This document shows, in pieces, positions 16,903-24,690 of a stretch of DNA of 29,063 bases. The notes under the pieces were generated by a model that saw only the letters and a program-made list of their open reading frames with translations, did no database searches and was not told the origin of the DNA. Both the position numbers and the translations under genes were made by a program. Source of the stretch: a virus; IMG/VR virus record IMGVR_UViG_3300042565_000604, positions 1 to 29,063 of that record; one strand, given 5' to 3'. Position 1 is the stretch's first letter; each line of letters begins with the position of its first letter.

Positions 16903-17673
16903 CTAGAGAAGGTTGTCAGGGCTCACAGCAATGCGAGCCATAACATCACTGCGATAAGCCGGATCGCGTTCATAACGGCGATCAGACATCGCTGCAGCCA
17001 CTTCCTGTCTTGAGCGGAAGGGCCTTGCTCCAGGCTCGGTGGATCCGGGTCGGCCTCGGAGGGGAGACCCTTGGAAGTCTGCATTGGCTCTGAAGCGGGC
17101 CATGAGGCCCTCGGTGGCCAGCTTGATGGCGGACACGTTGCCAGATGCCAGGACGGCGTTGTAGGCCTCCTGATCGGCCTCTGGGAGGTTCTGGTTTCCC
17201 CAGGTGATCATGGCGTCGAAGCTCGCCTGTCCACCCACGGATTCAAGGATGGCATTGGCATCCTCTTGGGTTAGCTGTACTGCCTCTTGGTCGCCTTGCT
17301 CATCTTGGCCTGGGCCTTGGTCTGAGCCTTGGTCTTGGGCTGGGCCTTGGTCTTGGCCTTGGTCTTGGCCGCTTTCTTGGCTGCTTTCTTGGCCATCTTG
17401 GCCGCGCTGTTCATCTGAGGCATCATCATCGGAGGACTCCGTTTGCGGGGTGGATTCGGTCTTGTCTTTGGGCTGGCCTAGTTTCTTTTCAAGCTCAAGG
17501 TAGGCCTTTTCAAGATCCTCGGCGGTGCGGAACTTACCGGCGAACTGGAGACTATTTTGTTCAGTCTCCTGAGCGTCTTTGTAAGCTCGGGCGCTTTGCT
17601 CTCTCTCCTGCTGTTCGAGACGTTCCCCGATTGCAAGAGATTCTTTTTCTGCTGGTGTGAGTTCAGTTGCCAT
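16903..17673 (-). CDS. Capsid assembly scaffold protein (gp9-like)
   Basis: This 256-residue acidic protein lies between portal and capsid, the T7 gene 9 position (gp9 is 307). It guides procapsid assembly and then leaves the head. The likely start is ATELTPAEKES at 17673, as upstream codons overlap the previous gene. The order is a charged helical N-terminus (1-60) with FRTAEDLEKAYLELEKKLGQ, which is typical of phage scaffolds, then a disordered Q/D/S/G-rich tract (about 75-135), then a helical region LTQEDANAILESVGGQASFD, and a C-terminal segment AAMSDRRYERDPAYRSDVMA resembling the capsid-binding tail of scaffolds. No clear Shine-Dalgarno is present: the leader is CAGCACCAACCGACA. Confidence 0.88.
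   Translation of the reverse strand: MATELTPAEKESLAIGERLEQQEREQSARAYKDAQETEQNSLQFAGKFRTAEDLEKAYLELEKKLGQPKDKTESTPQTESSDDDASDEQRGQDGQESSQESGQDQGQDQGPAQDQGSDQGPGQDEQGDQEAVQLTQEDANAILESVGGQASFDAMITWGNQNLPEADQEAYNAVLASGNVSAIKLATEGLMARFRANADFQGSPLRGRPGSTEPGARPFRSRQEVAAAMSDRRYERDPAYRSDVMARIAVSPDNLL
17287..17403 (-). repeat. In-gene degenerate repeats encoding Q/D/G/S tract
   Basis: Short units of 6-12 bp related to CAAGACCAAGGC and GGCCCAGG are repeated inside the scaffold gene. They encode QDQG, QESGQ and GPGQD-like units. The pattern points to slippage-driven expansion of a disordered linker, so its length is likely to vary between related phages. Confidence 0.8.
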
Positions 17674-17953
17674 TGTCGGTTGGTGCTGTGTAGAAGACCT
17701 TGGTTGTCCCAGGGCGAGGTGATGTGACCTTTTTGGGGGCTCCCTTTGAGGGACCGATTTTCCGCCGACTGACATCTAATGTCACAGGGCGGCCTTTAAT
17801 GGGTGGAGACTGATTAGCTTGGGCCTTGTCCCCCGTATCACGTTCACGCTCAGGAGATTCAATGGGTTTCGATGACCCTTCTGTTGGACGCGGACGTGGG
17901 GGAGTTGAGGCTTTACCCGCCAGAGGCGGGCTGCTGTTCTGCTGCTGCGGCAT
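17663..17953 (-). CDS. Nested proline-rich small protein between portal and scaffold
   Basis: This 96-residue frame begins MPQQQNSSPPLAGKA at 17953, with AGGAA ten bases upstream. It overlaps the portal end by 41 bp and the scaffold start by 11 bp. The composition is basic and Pro/Ser/Lys-rich, probably disordered (STPPRPRPTEGSS, KGAPKKVTSPRPGTT), with no recognised domain. Without it the portal and scaffold genes would be about 240 bp apart in an otherwise tightly packed genome, which supports it as a real gene. T7 has no equivalent. A head-assembly accessory role is possible but unproven. Confidence 0.6.
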   Translation of the reverse strand: MPQQQNSSPPLAGKASTPPRPRPTEGSSKPIESPERERDTGDKAQANQSPPIKGRPVTLDVSRRKIGPSKGAPKKVTSPRPGTTKVFYTAPTDNGN

Positions 17954-19556
17954 TTTGTTGGATTTCCTGAGATTTGACTTCGGCGTTGGCCAGTTGACCA
18001 ACCTGATTCAGCATCGACTGTTTCTCCATTTCCTCCTGACCCCGAGCGCTCTCCTGCTGTAGCTCTTCTGCTGTCTTGACCAGGCCAAGACCATCGACGC
18101 CTACAGAAGCGAGAAGACGATTTACAAACTCTGTGGGGTGCAGGTAGGTAGAGAGAGCTTGTGGCCCCAACGTTTGAGCCACGGTGGTAGCGAAGATCAG
18201 AAGGGCTTCACGATCTTGACCGCGACCAATGCCATCCAGTCCGGTAACAATCGTCGGAAGAACCAGTCCTTCAGGAAGGGGAGGCAGCTGCTTATTCTGA
18301 CGGAGAAGGAACAACTTACGGCGTAGGTAGGGCTGCAGTAGATCCACAGTGATGTTGCTCATGTTCCCACCAAGTTGCTCATTGAGTTCCTGTTGGGTCG
18401 CTCTGATCTCTTCGGCTGTAGTCCTTTCAGATTGACGCGGACTGAAGACAAGGAAAGCCTCGTCAAGTCGCTGGGTCAACCGTTGGATCATTGCTTCTGC
18501 TACTGCTAGATCAGCCGCCTTCTGAGCTTGCACCACACTGACATCATCTCTACGACCAGTGATGATGGCATTGTTCTTACACGCTGCCAAGGTGTTGGGA
18601 GTAACAGTAGCAGAAGGGCTAATCATCCAGATCAGCTTGGCGCTACCGGCGGCACCTTCGACCAGGGATTGCATGAGGCTGTCCAGAGAACGGAGATCCC
18701 CTAGGTACTCTTCAATACGCCCCCGTCCATAGTCCTCACCATCGACTCGATTGAATCGCAGGGGAAGCCAAGGACATACTTGGTCTTTTGCTTGGCCTTC
18801 GGTGTTGGGAATCTTTTGACCAAGGGCCTCTTGATGCCACCGCCACATTTCATCCCTTGTGTCGTACCTGACCCAAGTGAAAACCTCCACTTCATCATCC
18901 GACATAGGGGTTTCACTGATGACACCAGCGCTTTGCTGATTGTTGGAGCGACTTGAAACCCCGACTGGGCCTGGCAGGTTTAGCTCAGAACGCTTGACCA
19001 CTTCTACCGTGAGAATTTCGTGTGCCTTTTCACCTCCCTCTCGATCCACTACATAGCGGTTGAGCGGGTAGATCCTCAGGCTTTCGTTATCCGGCATGAA
19101 AGCCAGTACGTTCCCCGTGGTTACTAGGTGCTTGAAGGCCCCGAACAGCACAGCCCGGTCCTGTGTTTCCGAGATGTGCTGGTTCACGATCCGCTCAGAG
19201 CGAGCCAGTACCTGATCAACCTCCGACTTGATTGCGGCGTTCAATTCAGGATTGTTGACGAACTCGCCGTCATTGATCTGGAGCTTGAAGAAGCTCGTAC
19301 TAGGAGGCATCACACTCAGAAGGAGTTTCGATGCCATGACGTTTACCCCCCTTGCACCAACGCTCTGCCAAGGCTCTCTGAGGGTTGCATTTTCAGATGT
19401 CCCTGATCGAGTGAGGAGGTAAGGGATCGTCATCTCGGCACATCTACGTGCCATGTCAAGAAAGGTTTGCCTACGGGTAGCAAGCTCCAGATACCGTGTC
19501 ATGGCACCTGATACAACCATCTCTTCTTGGTTCTCTGATTTCTTGGTGGGTTTCAT
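17913..19556 (-). CDS. Portal protein (gp8-like head-tail connector)
   Basis: This 547-residue protein (T7 gp8 is 536) forms the dodecameric ring through which DNA is packaged and ejected. Diagnostic stretches are RRCAEMTIPYLLTRSGTSEN, LREPWQSVGARGVNVMASKL (T7: TPWQAVGARGLNNLASKL), LLSVMPPSTSFFKLQI, the LPLRFNRVDGEDYGRGRIEE region, and SERTTAEEIRATQQELNEQL near residue 370. The C-terminus is Gln/Ala-rich. The start overlaps the upstream stop as ATGA, with AGGAG nine bases upstream, so translation is coupled and strong. No terminase lies next to it, as expected for the T7 layout where terminase is near the far end. Confidence 0.95.
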   Translation of the reverse strand: MKPTKKSENQEEMVVSGAMTRYLELATRRQTFLDMARRCAEMTIPYLLTRSGTSENATLREPWQSVGARGVNVMASKLLLSVMPPSTSFFKLQINDGEFVNNPELNAAIKSEVDQVLARSERIVNQHISETQDRAVLFGAFKHLVTTGNVLAFMPDNESLRIYPLNRYVVDREGGEKAHEILTVEVVKRSELNLPGPVGVSSRSNNQQSAGVISETPMSDDEVEVFTWVRYDTRDEMWRWHQEALGQKIPNTEGQAKDQVCPWLPLRFNRVDGEDYGRGRIEEYLGDLRSLDSLMQSLVEGAAGSAKLIWMISPSATVTPNTLAACKNNAIITGRRDDVSVVQAQKAADLAVAEAMIQRLTQRLDEAFLVFSPRQSERTTAEEIRATQQELNEQLGGNMSNITVDLLQPYLRRKLFLLRQNKQLPPLPEGLVLPTIVTGLDGIGRGQDREALLIFATTVAQTLGPQALSTYLHPTEFVNRLLASVGVDGLGLVKTAEELQQESARGQEEMEKQSMLNQVGQLANAEVKSQEIQQNAAAAEQQPASGG

Positions 19557-20341
19557 ACTCTGTTACTCCTGAATCCGGTGAGACCCTGCATTTGACGTGC
19601 TCTGCTTGCTTGCTGGGCAGTGCTGAATCCAGTGAGAGCTGGAGCCGCGTTTACCCGAATTGGAGCTTGCTGAAGTCCAATCTGTTCAAAGGGATCGCCA
19701 GCGGTAACACCATCAATCCTGCTGCTGATTTGTTCAGTTCTGCTTGGGCGCTGAGGCAGGCTAGCGATTTGTGACTGAGACCGTGCTATAGCTGCTTCGG
19801 CTTGCTGATTGCTGCGGGCTATAGCAGCCATCTGCCTATCTGTAGAACGGGTCAATCGACCCATGCTTTGATCAAGTAGCCGGTTGTAGGTGCTCAGCGA
19901 TCTCTGGGATTCAGCAGTCATCGTCCTCAACATCTCGTCCATCCCTCCGAGGCTTCTCTGAAGGGCAAGATCGATAAGTCCCGACTGCTGCTGTCTGAAC
20001 CCCTTCATCTCTCCACTCTGTCGTGAAATGAAGTCCTTGTATTGACTTCTGGTTATCAGGTTTTGGAGAGTGTCAGAACGGAGTTGTGCTTCAAAAGGCT
20101 TCCGAGCAGGAGCAGTAGCAGCAAAGCTCTCGATCTTTGTGAGGTCCTTTTCCCCTAGCTTTCCATCCTTCGCCAGTTTCCTGATTAGGTCTGCAGTACC
20201 TTCAAGGGACTCTTCATTGAGTCTCTCACCCGGTCGCATTGCCTCGGTCACTGATCTGACTTCTCTTACGAGGGGCTTGATCAGTTTTTTCTTCGCATTG
20301 ACGGGCTTGTTGAACCCGGCGATCTTGACTTTTTTGCTCAT
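19553..20341 (-). CDS. Unknown protein upstream of portal, positional counterpart of T7 gp7.3
   Basis: This 262-residue protein has a basic N-terminus (MSKKVKIAGFNKPVNAKKKL), a charged helical region to about 90, a Ser/Gln/Arg-rich amphipathic helix with heptad character (LDQSMGRLTRSTDRQMAAIA), and a C-terminal tail with short LTGF-type repeats (ALTGFSTAQQ, QGLTGFRSNRV). T7 gp7.3 (99 residues), a small virion protein involved in tail assembly and adsorption, also lies directly before gp8 and also begins with a Lys/Val-rich segment. That suggests a related role here, but similarity is positional and compositional only. It is coupled by ATGA overlaps to both neighbours. Confidence 0.62.
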   Translation of the reverse strand: MSKKVKIAGFNKPVNAKKKLIKPLVREVRSVTEAMRPGERLNEESLEGTADLIRKLAKDGKLGEKDLTKIESFAATAPARKPFEAQLRSDTLQNLITRSQYKDFISRQSGEMKGFRQQQSGLIDLALQRSLGGMDEMLRTMTAESQRSLSTYNRLLDQSMGRLTRSTDRQMAAIARSNQQAEAAIARSQSQIASLPQRPSRTEQISSRIDGVTAGDPFEQIGLQQAPIRVNAAPALTGFSTAQQASRARQMQGLTGFRSNRV

Positions 20342-20502
20342 TGCAGGGGACCGTCACGTAGTAATCGTAGGTGATCGATGACTTCCAATGCACCAGTTCT
20401 TACGCCTTGCTCGTACTCGGAGAGGAATTGCCGAGGGAATTTGTCTGGATACATTGTTTCAAGTTTTTGGATTGCGTCTTGCAAGGTGACAGGCGTAGCC
20501 AT
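20338..20502 (-). CDS. Small 54-residue hypothetical protein
   Basis: An ATG at 20502 gives MATPVTLQDAIQKLETMYPD and continues to TGA at 20338. The sequence looks like a compact two-helix protein with alternating charged and hydrophobic residues (FPRQFLSEYEQGVRTGALEV, IDHLRLLRDGPL). It fills the space between the exonuclease (25 bp away) and the next gene, which it overlaps as ATGA. These points make it a real gene despite its size. No clear Shine-Dalgarno is present, but GACCAACCCACA lies about 18-30 bases upstream. Function is unknown. Confidence 0.72.
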   Translation of the reverse strand: MATPVTLQDAIQKLETMYPDKFPRQFLSEYEQGVRTGALEVIDHLRLLRDGPLQ

Positions 20503-20527
20503 GGTAGAAAAGACTAATGTGGGTTGG

Positions 20528-21298
20528 TCAGAGATGCAGCTTGTTGGGCATCCAGAGTAGGGGTTTGCCTGAATCGAAATCGTACTCGCCAGGTCGAAGG
20601 ATTCGGGCTAGTCGAGCAGTGCGAAGAGCGTCATCACGGGTCATTCCAGCCTTCTCATAGGCAGTAACGATTGTATCCCATGGATTCTTTGCTTCTTCAA
20701 GGATTTTCTGGGCAGTGAATTCCCCTACACCGGGCACCCCTTTGTATCCGTCAACCTGATCGCCAGTAAGCACCTGTGTGTAGAAGAAGTCGTCTGCTTC
20801 TTTCAGGGTTACATTGAAGTCAACTTCGTTGTTGTAGTGACGACAGGCGATTTGCTTCATGTCCTTGTCGGGGGACACCAAGATAAAGTCCGACATGTCT
20901 TGGTGACAATGCAGCCCTAGGGCATCATCCGCTTCCAGTTGGGGGTAGCGAATGACTTTGTATTTGGACTCGCACCATTGAACCAGTTTGCGGTAGCCAA
21001 CAGGCTTTCGTCTGATTCTGCGACCTTTGTAGTCGGGGTCGATTTTCTTTCGGAAGTTGTCCGAAGACGAGAAGTAGAGGGTTACTTGGTTCGTCTCGAA
21101 TTGACATTTGAGGCTGGTGATTGTTCGCTCAAATGTTTTAACCACTTCCCTGAAGTTAGAGGAGATCGTGGTCAGGTCGTCACCCCAGTCCAACTCTTCT
21201 TCGTTTTGCTGGCAAGCCCTGTAGGCGTAAAAGTCGGCATCAAGTCGAAGCTCAGTGACAGTCTGCCCAATTCGATCCCTCTTGTACTTCGGCGGCAA
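20528..21298 (-). CDS. 5'-3' exonuclease (T7 gp6-like, FEN family)
   Basis: T7 gp6 removes RNA primers and degrades host DNA for nucleotides, and this frame carries the family pattern: LRLDADFYAYRACQ (first metal aspartate), SSSDNFRKKIDPDYKGRRIR, KKPVGYRKL-like RRKPVGYRKLVQWCE, EADDALGLH (metal acidic cluster), ILVSPDKDMKQI, TGDQVDGYKGVPGVGEFTAQ (helix-hairpin-helix), and ARILRPGEYDF near the end, as in T7 (ARILRVEEYNF). The start is uncertain. The only ATG (21373) would overlap the polymerase gene by 122 bp. A TTG at 21298 with AAGG six bases upstream is chosen here. An ATT at 21271 behind AGAGGG is another option. The conserved domain begins at about 21243. Confidence 0.93.
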   Translation of the reverse strand: MPPKYKRDRIGQTVTELRLDADFYAYRACQQNEEELDWGDDLTTISSNFREVVKTFERTITSLKCQFETNQVTLYFSSSDNFRKKIDPDYKGRRIRRKPVGYRKLVQWCESKYKVIRYPQLEADDALGLHCHQDMSDFILVSPDKDMKQIACRHYNNEVDFNVTLKEADDFFYTQVLTGDQVDGYKGVPGVGEFTAQKILEEAKNPWDTIVTAYEKAGMTRDDALRTARLARILRPGEYDFDSGKPLLWMPNKLHL

Positions 21299-23033
21299 GG
21301 GGGACCTTGAGTTGGAGTTCTGTGCCAACGGCTGGCATGGTTTCTTTAAGGATTTTTTTGATGGAGATTGCATGAGTTGGCGTGGCTGCTAGTTGTTGTT
21401 CGTCGTGGATGAATCCGAGAGGCTGATAGTCAACCCCGAGACGGAGACCCAGGCTTTCAATGTTCTGGTGAGTCTTTGTGACCCAGTTCTTGCAAACGAT
21501 TGCTCCTGCCGACTGGAGCAGGTAGTTCAGAGCAGCGTGCTTCGCGCCTTGGAGGCGGATTGGACGGCCATCGAGACCCTTGAGCACACCCGTCTGAGAC
21601 TTTTCTTTTACAGCTTTGAGGAGCTGACTAAGGCCTGGGATCGCTTGTAGGAACTTTCGACGGACGCTGGCCCCAAGCTTTGCGGCATCTTTGCCCTTGA
21701 GCAGTGGGTTGACCGTCATGCCGATTTTTTCGTCACCCGCTCCGTAAATGAAAGCGTAGGTAATCGCCTTCACTGCTTTACGACTAACACCAATTGCGTC
21801 TGCATTGATCTGATGGATGTCGCCATTGACCGCAATGCTTGCAAATCTTCCCCCGTCAAAGAATGCGAGGTAGTGTCCCAGCATCCGCAGCTCAAGGCCG
21901 GAAGCATCGGCTCCTATCTGAACCATTCCCTGTGGGGGTAGGAAGAGAGCACGACAACGAGGATCGCTAGGAACTTGGGCAAGGTTTGGCCTGCTATGGG
22001 TGTTGCGTCCTGTGTTTGTAGCAAGTTGACAACTGTGATGGATCCTTCCAGCCGATGTCACCTGCTTAAGCCAGGCGTTCTTCCCCTCACTCAGTTGGCC
22101 GATTGTTTTCTGCAGCTTCAGCAGACGACCAAGGGCTTGACTCTCCTCTGTGCCGATGGACATCAGAATCGAATCGTTGATACTCGGCTTGCCTGTTTTA
22201 GTGAACTCTTCTGGAGTCCAGTCCCGCCACGTCTTAAACGCCCAAGTGATGTGATCCCTTGAGGTTGGGTTGAATTCGACCAGCCTGGTAAAGGGTGCGT
22301 TTTTGATGTAGCCATATCCACGGTGATCCTTTTTGGGACGCATCATGTCTCCAGCAACGTAAGGGAATGTGGCTCGCATTGCATCTGCTAGCTGTTCCGA
22401 TTCACCCCTGAGAACTCCTTCGAGTCTTTCTGCTGCTGCTACGTCAAAGGGCCAACCAAGTCTTTCCTGTTGAGTCATGATTCTGGCGCACTCATGCTCG
22501 GTCCTGATAGACTGTTCATAAGGTGCGATCTGATCTTCAAACACACGGAAGAGCCTTTCTGTCACTGAAACGTCCTGAGCGCAGTAGTCTTCCATCTCTG
22601 GAGACCACGCAGCCCAGTCAGTCATTTGACCGAAATCGCCTTTGTGCTTTTTCAGTCGATACCCCCAGGCTTCAAGCGTGTGACGACCATAGGCTTTAAG
22701 GGGCATGTGAACCAGCTTCCTGCGGAGGTCTCGATACCGGATGTCCGGGTAGAAGAGACGACTCAGGATCAGGGTGTCAATCACCTCTCCCTTGTATTCA
22801 AGGGTTGGGTAGAACTGTTGAATCACTGGAAGGTCAAAGCCGACTATGTTGTGTCCAACTAGCAGCTTGGCCTGGGCAAGGAGATTCACACCTTCTTCGA
22901 TGGGTCGATCCCTACCTGTGCTGTTAAACCTGAACACTTGATTGGTGTCCAAGTCCATCACAACAAGGCAGTGGATGCGGTCGAGACCTTGACGTGGTAG
23001 GCCGTTTGTCTCGATGTCGATTACGAGCCTCAT
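21252..23033 (-). CDS. DNA polymerase, family A (T7 gp5-like)
   Basis: This 593-residue replicative polymerase has an active-looking 3'-5' exonuclease: D6 and E8 in VIDIETNGL, D67 in GHNIVGFD, and D154 in YCAQDV. Polymerase motif A is GADASGLELR with D376. Motif B is RKAVKAITYAFIYGAGDEKIG with R418, K422 and Y426, the last at the position of T7 Tyr526 that permits dideoxynucleotide use. Motif C is GFIHDEQQ with D544. It is shorter than T7 gp5 (704), and a full-length thioredoxin-binding loop is not obvious, so its processivity factor is unclear. A GGAG site is seven bases before the ATG, in a 46-bp spacer after the primase-helicase. Confidence 0.97.
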   Translation of the reverse strand: MRLVIDIETNGLPRQGLDRIHCLVVMDLDTNQVFRFNSTGRDRPIEEGVNLLAQAKLLVGHNIVGFDLPVIQQFYPTLEYKGEVIDTLILSRLFYPDIRYRDLRRKLVHMPLKAYGRHTLEAWGYRLKKHKGDFGQMTDWAAWSPEMEDYCAQDVSVTERLFRVFEDQIAPYEQSIRTEHECARIMTQQERLGWPFDVAAAERLEGVLRGESEQLADAMRATFPYVAGDMMRPKKDHRGYGYIKNAPFTRLVEFNPTSRDHITWAFKTWRDWTPEEFTKTGKPSINDSILMSIGTEESQALGRLLKLQKTIGQLSEGKNAWLKQVTSAGRIHHSCQLATNTGRNTHSRPNLAQVPSDPRCRALFLPPQGMVQIGADASGLELRMLGHYLAFFDGGRFASIAVNGDIHQINADAIGVSRKAVKAITYAFIYGAGDEKIGMTVNPLLKGKDAAKLGASVRRKFLQAIPGLSQLLKAVKEKSQTGVLKGLDGRPIRLQGAKHAALNYLLQSAGAIVCKNWVTKTHQNIESLGLRLGVDYQPLGFIHDEQQLAATPTHAISIKKILKETMPAVGTELQLKVPLAAEVQEGSNWADCH

Positions 23034-23079
23034 AGGTATCTCCGTTGGGTCGTGCTAGATAACCGAGAGCTTGCCATGA

Positions 23080-24690
23080 TCAAAACGGATCTGCATCTGA
23101 TGCAATCGGGTTCTGGCGGATGGAAGCAGTGGAATCCTCCTCCAGTCTGCCCGTCAGCACGTTGTAACGGAGCCCACAGGCTGGCCCAGTCTTCCCATTG
23201 AAACGATTCTTAAGAACCCGCACGAAGCTGTGGTCCTCCCCAGCGCTCAGATTGCGCTCAAGGGCGATCACCATATCCGAGAGCTGGACAATCGAGTGCG
23301 AGCCCCTGAGGTGCCCCAGGCTGACCTGCTGGCCGTCCTCGTGCCCCCTGTCGCCCTGAGGACGCCGGAGGTGGCTGATGAGGAGCATCCCTACCCCTGT
23401 CTCCTCCACGAAAGACCGCAGGCGGGTCATTGTGACATCGATCAGTTTGCGCTCGTCATGGGTCTCGTTGCCAGACATGAGGATTGAGAGGTGGTCGAGG
23501 ATGATCCACTTCACCTCCTTGGCTAGGGCCATGAATCTGCAGTCTGCAATAACTGCATCTGGATCCACCGAGCCAAAGCCGTCACGCAAGAACACCCGAC
23601 CAGTTCCTAGAGATACATCAAAGGCATCTCGCAGTTCAGATTCGGGAAGGCTGTTGTCAATGTGAAGAGGCCTATTGGCTTTCACCGACATCAGCCGCAG
23701 AGTTGTTCTTTGCAGGCTTTCCTCAAGAGCGATGTAACCGACACTCTGGTTTTGATCGACCAAGTATTGGGCTACTTCTCCGCAGAACGTGGACTTACCA
23801 ACGCCGGAGCCAGCCGTGACTGTGACAAGCTCCCTGTACCTAAGACCGCCAGTAACACTGTCGAGACCAGCGTAAGGCCAAGAAGCGTCCCTACCACGTA
23901 ATGGGCGAATTGCCAGATCAAATAGCTCTCTCCCGTCGATGACGGTTTTAGGGCTGTACTGCTTTTTGTTGAAGAGGGCCTGTCGAATCGCTTCTGTGTC
24001 TTTTTTGACAAGGGCCTCATTGGCGTCTTTGTAGGTATCGATTCGAGCAATGTAGAGTTTGTCGTGCGGGAACAAGGTCGCACAGTCTTGCACTGCCTCG
24101 ATACCTGCCTCGTCATTGTCGAAGAAGAGAACGATCTCTTCAAAGCCCATTAGCCACTTCAACTGATGCTGAAGCGCTTTCTTGGCTGAGTTTGCTCCAC
24201 CCGGAAGGGACACAACGGGCCATGTATTCCTTGTCTGATAGACGGAGAGGCAGTCGATCTCCCCTTCCGTGATGACAATGGCTTTACCTTGGCCCCAGAG
24301 CTGCTGACCAAACAACGTGTGATCAGTGTTCTTTCCGTACCACTTGAACTCCTTCTTGGTATCTCTACTTTTGAAGGCGACCAGTTGACCGGCTGTTGTG
24401 TAGTAGGGGAATCCGATTGTTCGAGTGTCTGAATCAACGCGGACATTGAACTTCTTGCAAGTCTCCTCTGTAATGCCTCTGGTCCTTAAGGGAATAATTT
24501 CACCAGGGAAATCCATGGACAAAGATGCGTTGGTGTACTTGAGGCTTGTGGAGTAATCGTCTGTGGCTGCTGTATGACGACCACAGCTGTAACAGTGTTC
24601 ATGACCATCGGAGTAGAGAGAATTGGCATCGCTGCTTCCGCACTCAGGACATGCCTGATGGCAGATGAATTCTGAGGTCGATTCTCTCAT
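23080..24690 (-). CDS. Bifunctional primase-helicase (T7 gp4-like)
   Basis: This 536-residue protein (from the ATG at 24690) unwinds DNA and makes RNA primers. A four-cysteine zinc motif (CPECGSSD ... HCYSCGRH) lies near residues 14-37. The TOPRIM primase core has IVITEGEIDCLS with the metal-binding Glu and FFDNDEAG with the DxD. The RecA-like hexameric helicase domain has Walker A TAGSGVGKST, LEESLQRT, Walker B WIILDHLSIL, and ISHLRRPQGD. The acidic-aromatic C-terminus ends DADPF, like the T7 gp4 tail that contacts the polymerase. The ATG overlaps the upstream fusion gene as ATGA. An upstream in-frame GTG at 24699 is possible. Confidence 0.96.
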   Translation of the reverse strand: MRESTSEFICHQACPECGSSDANSLYSDGHEHCYSCGRHTAATDDYSTSLKYTNASLSMDFPGEIIPLRTRGITEETCKKFNVRVDSDTRTIGFPYYTTAGQLVAFKSRDTKKEFKWYGKNTDHTLFGQQLWGQGKAIVITEGEIDCLSVYQTRNTWPVVSLPGGANSAKKALQHQLKWLMGFEEIVLFFDNDEAGIEAVQDCATLFPHDKLYIARIDTYKDANEALVKKDTEAIRQALFNKKQYSPKTVIDGRELFDLAIRPLRGRDASWPYAGLDSVTGGLRYRELVTVTAGSGVGKSTFCGEVAQYLVDQNQSVGYIALEESLQRTTLRLMSVKANRPLHIDNSLPESELRDAFDVSLGTGRVFLRDGFGSVDPDAVIADCRFMALAKEVKWIILDHLSILMSGNETHDERKLIDVTMTRLRSFVEETGVGMLLISHLRRPQGDRGHEDGQQVSLGHLRGSHSIVQLSDMVIALERNLSAGEDHSFVRVLKNRFNGKTGPACGLRYNVLTGRLEEDSTASIRQNPIASDADPF

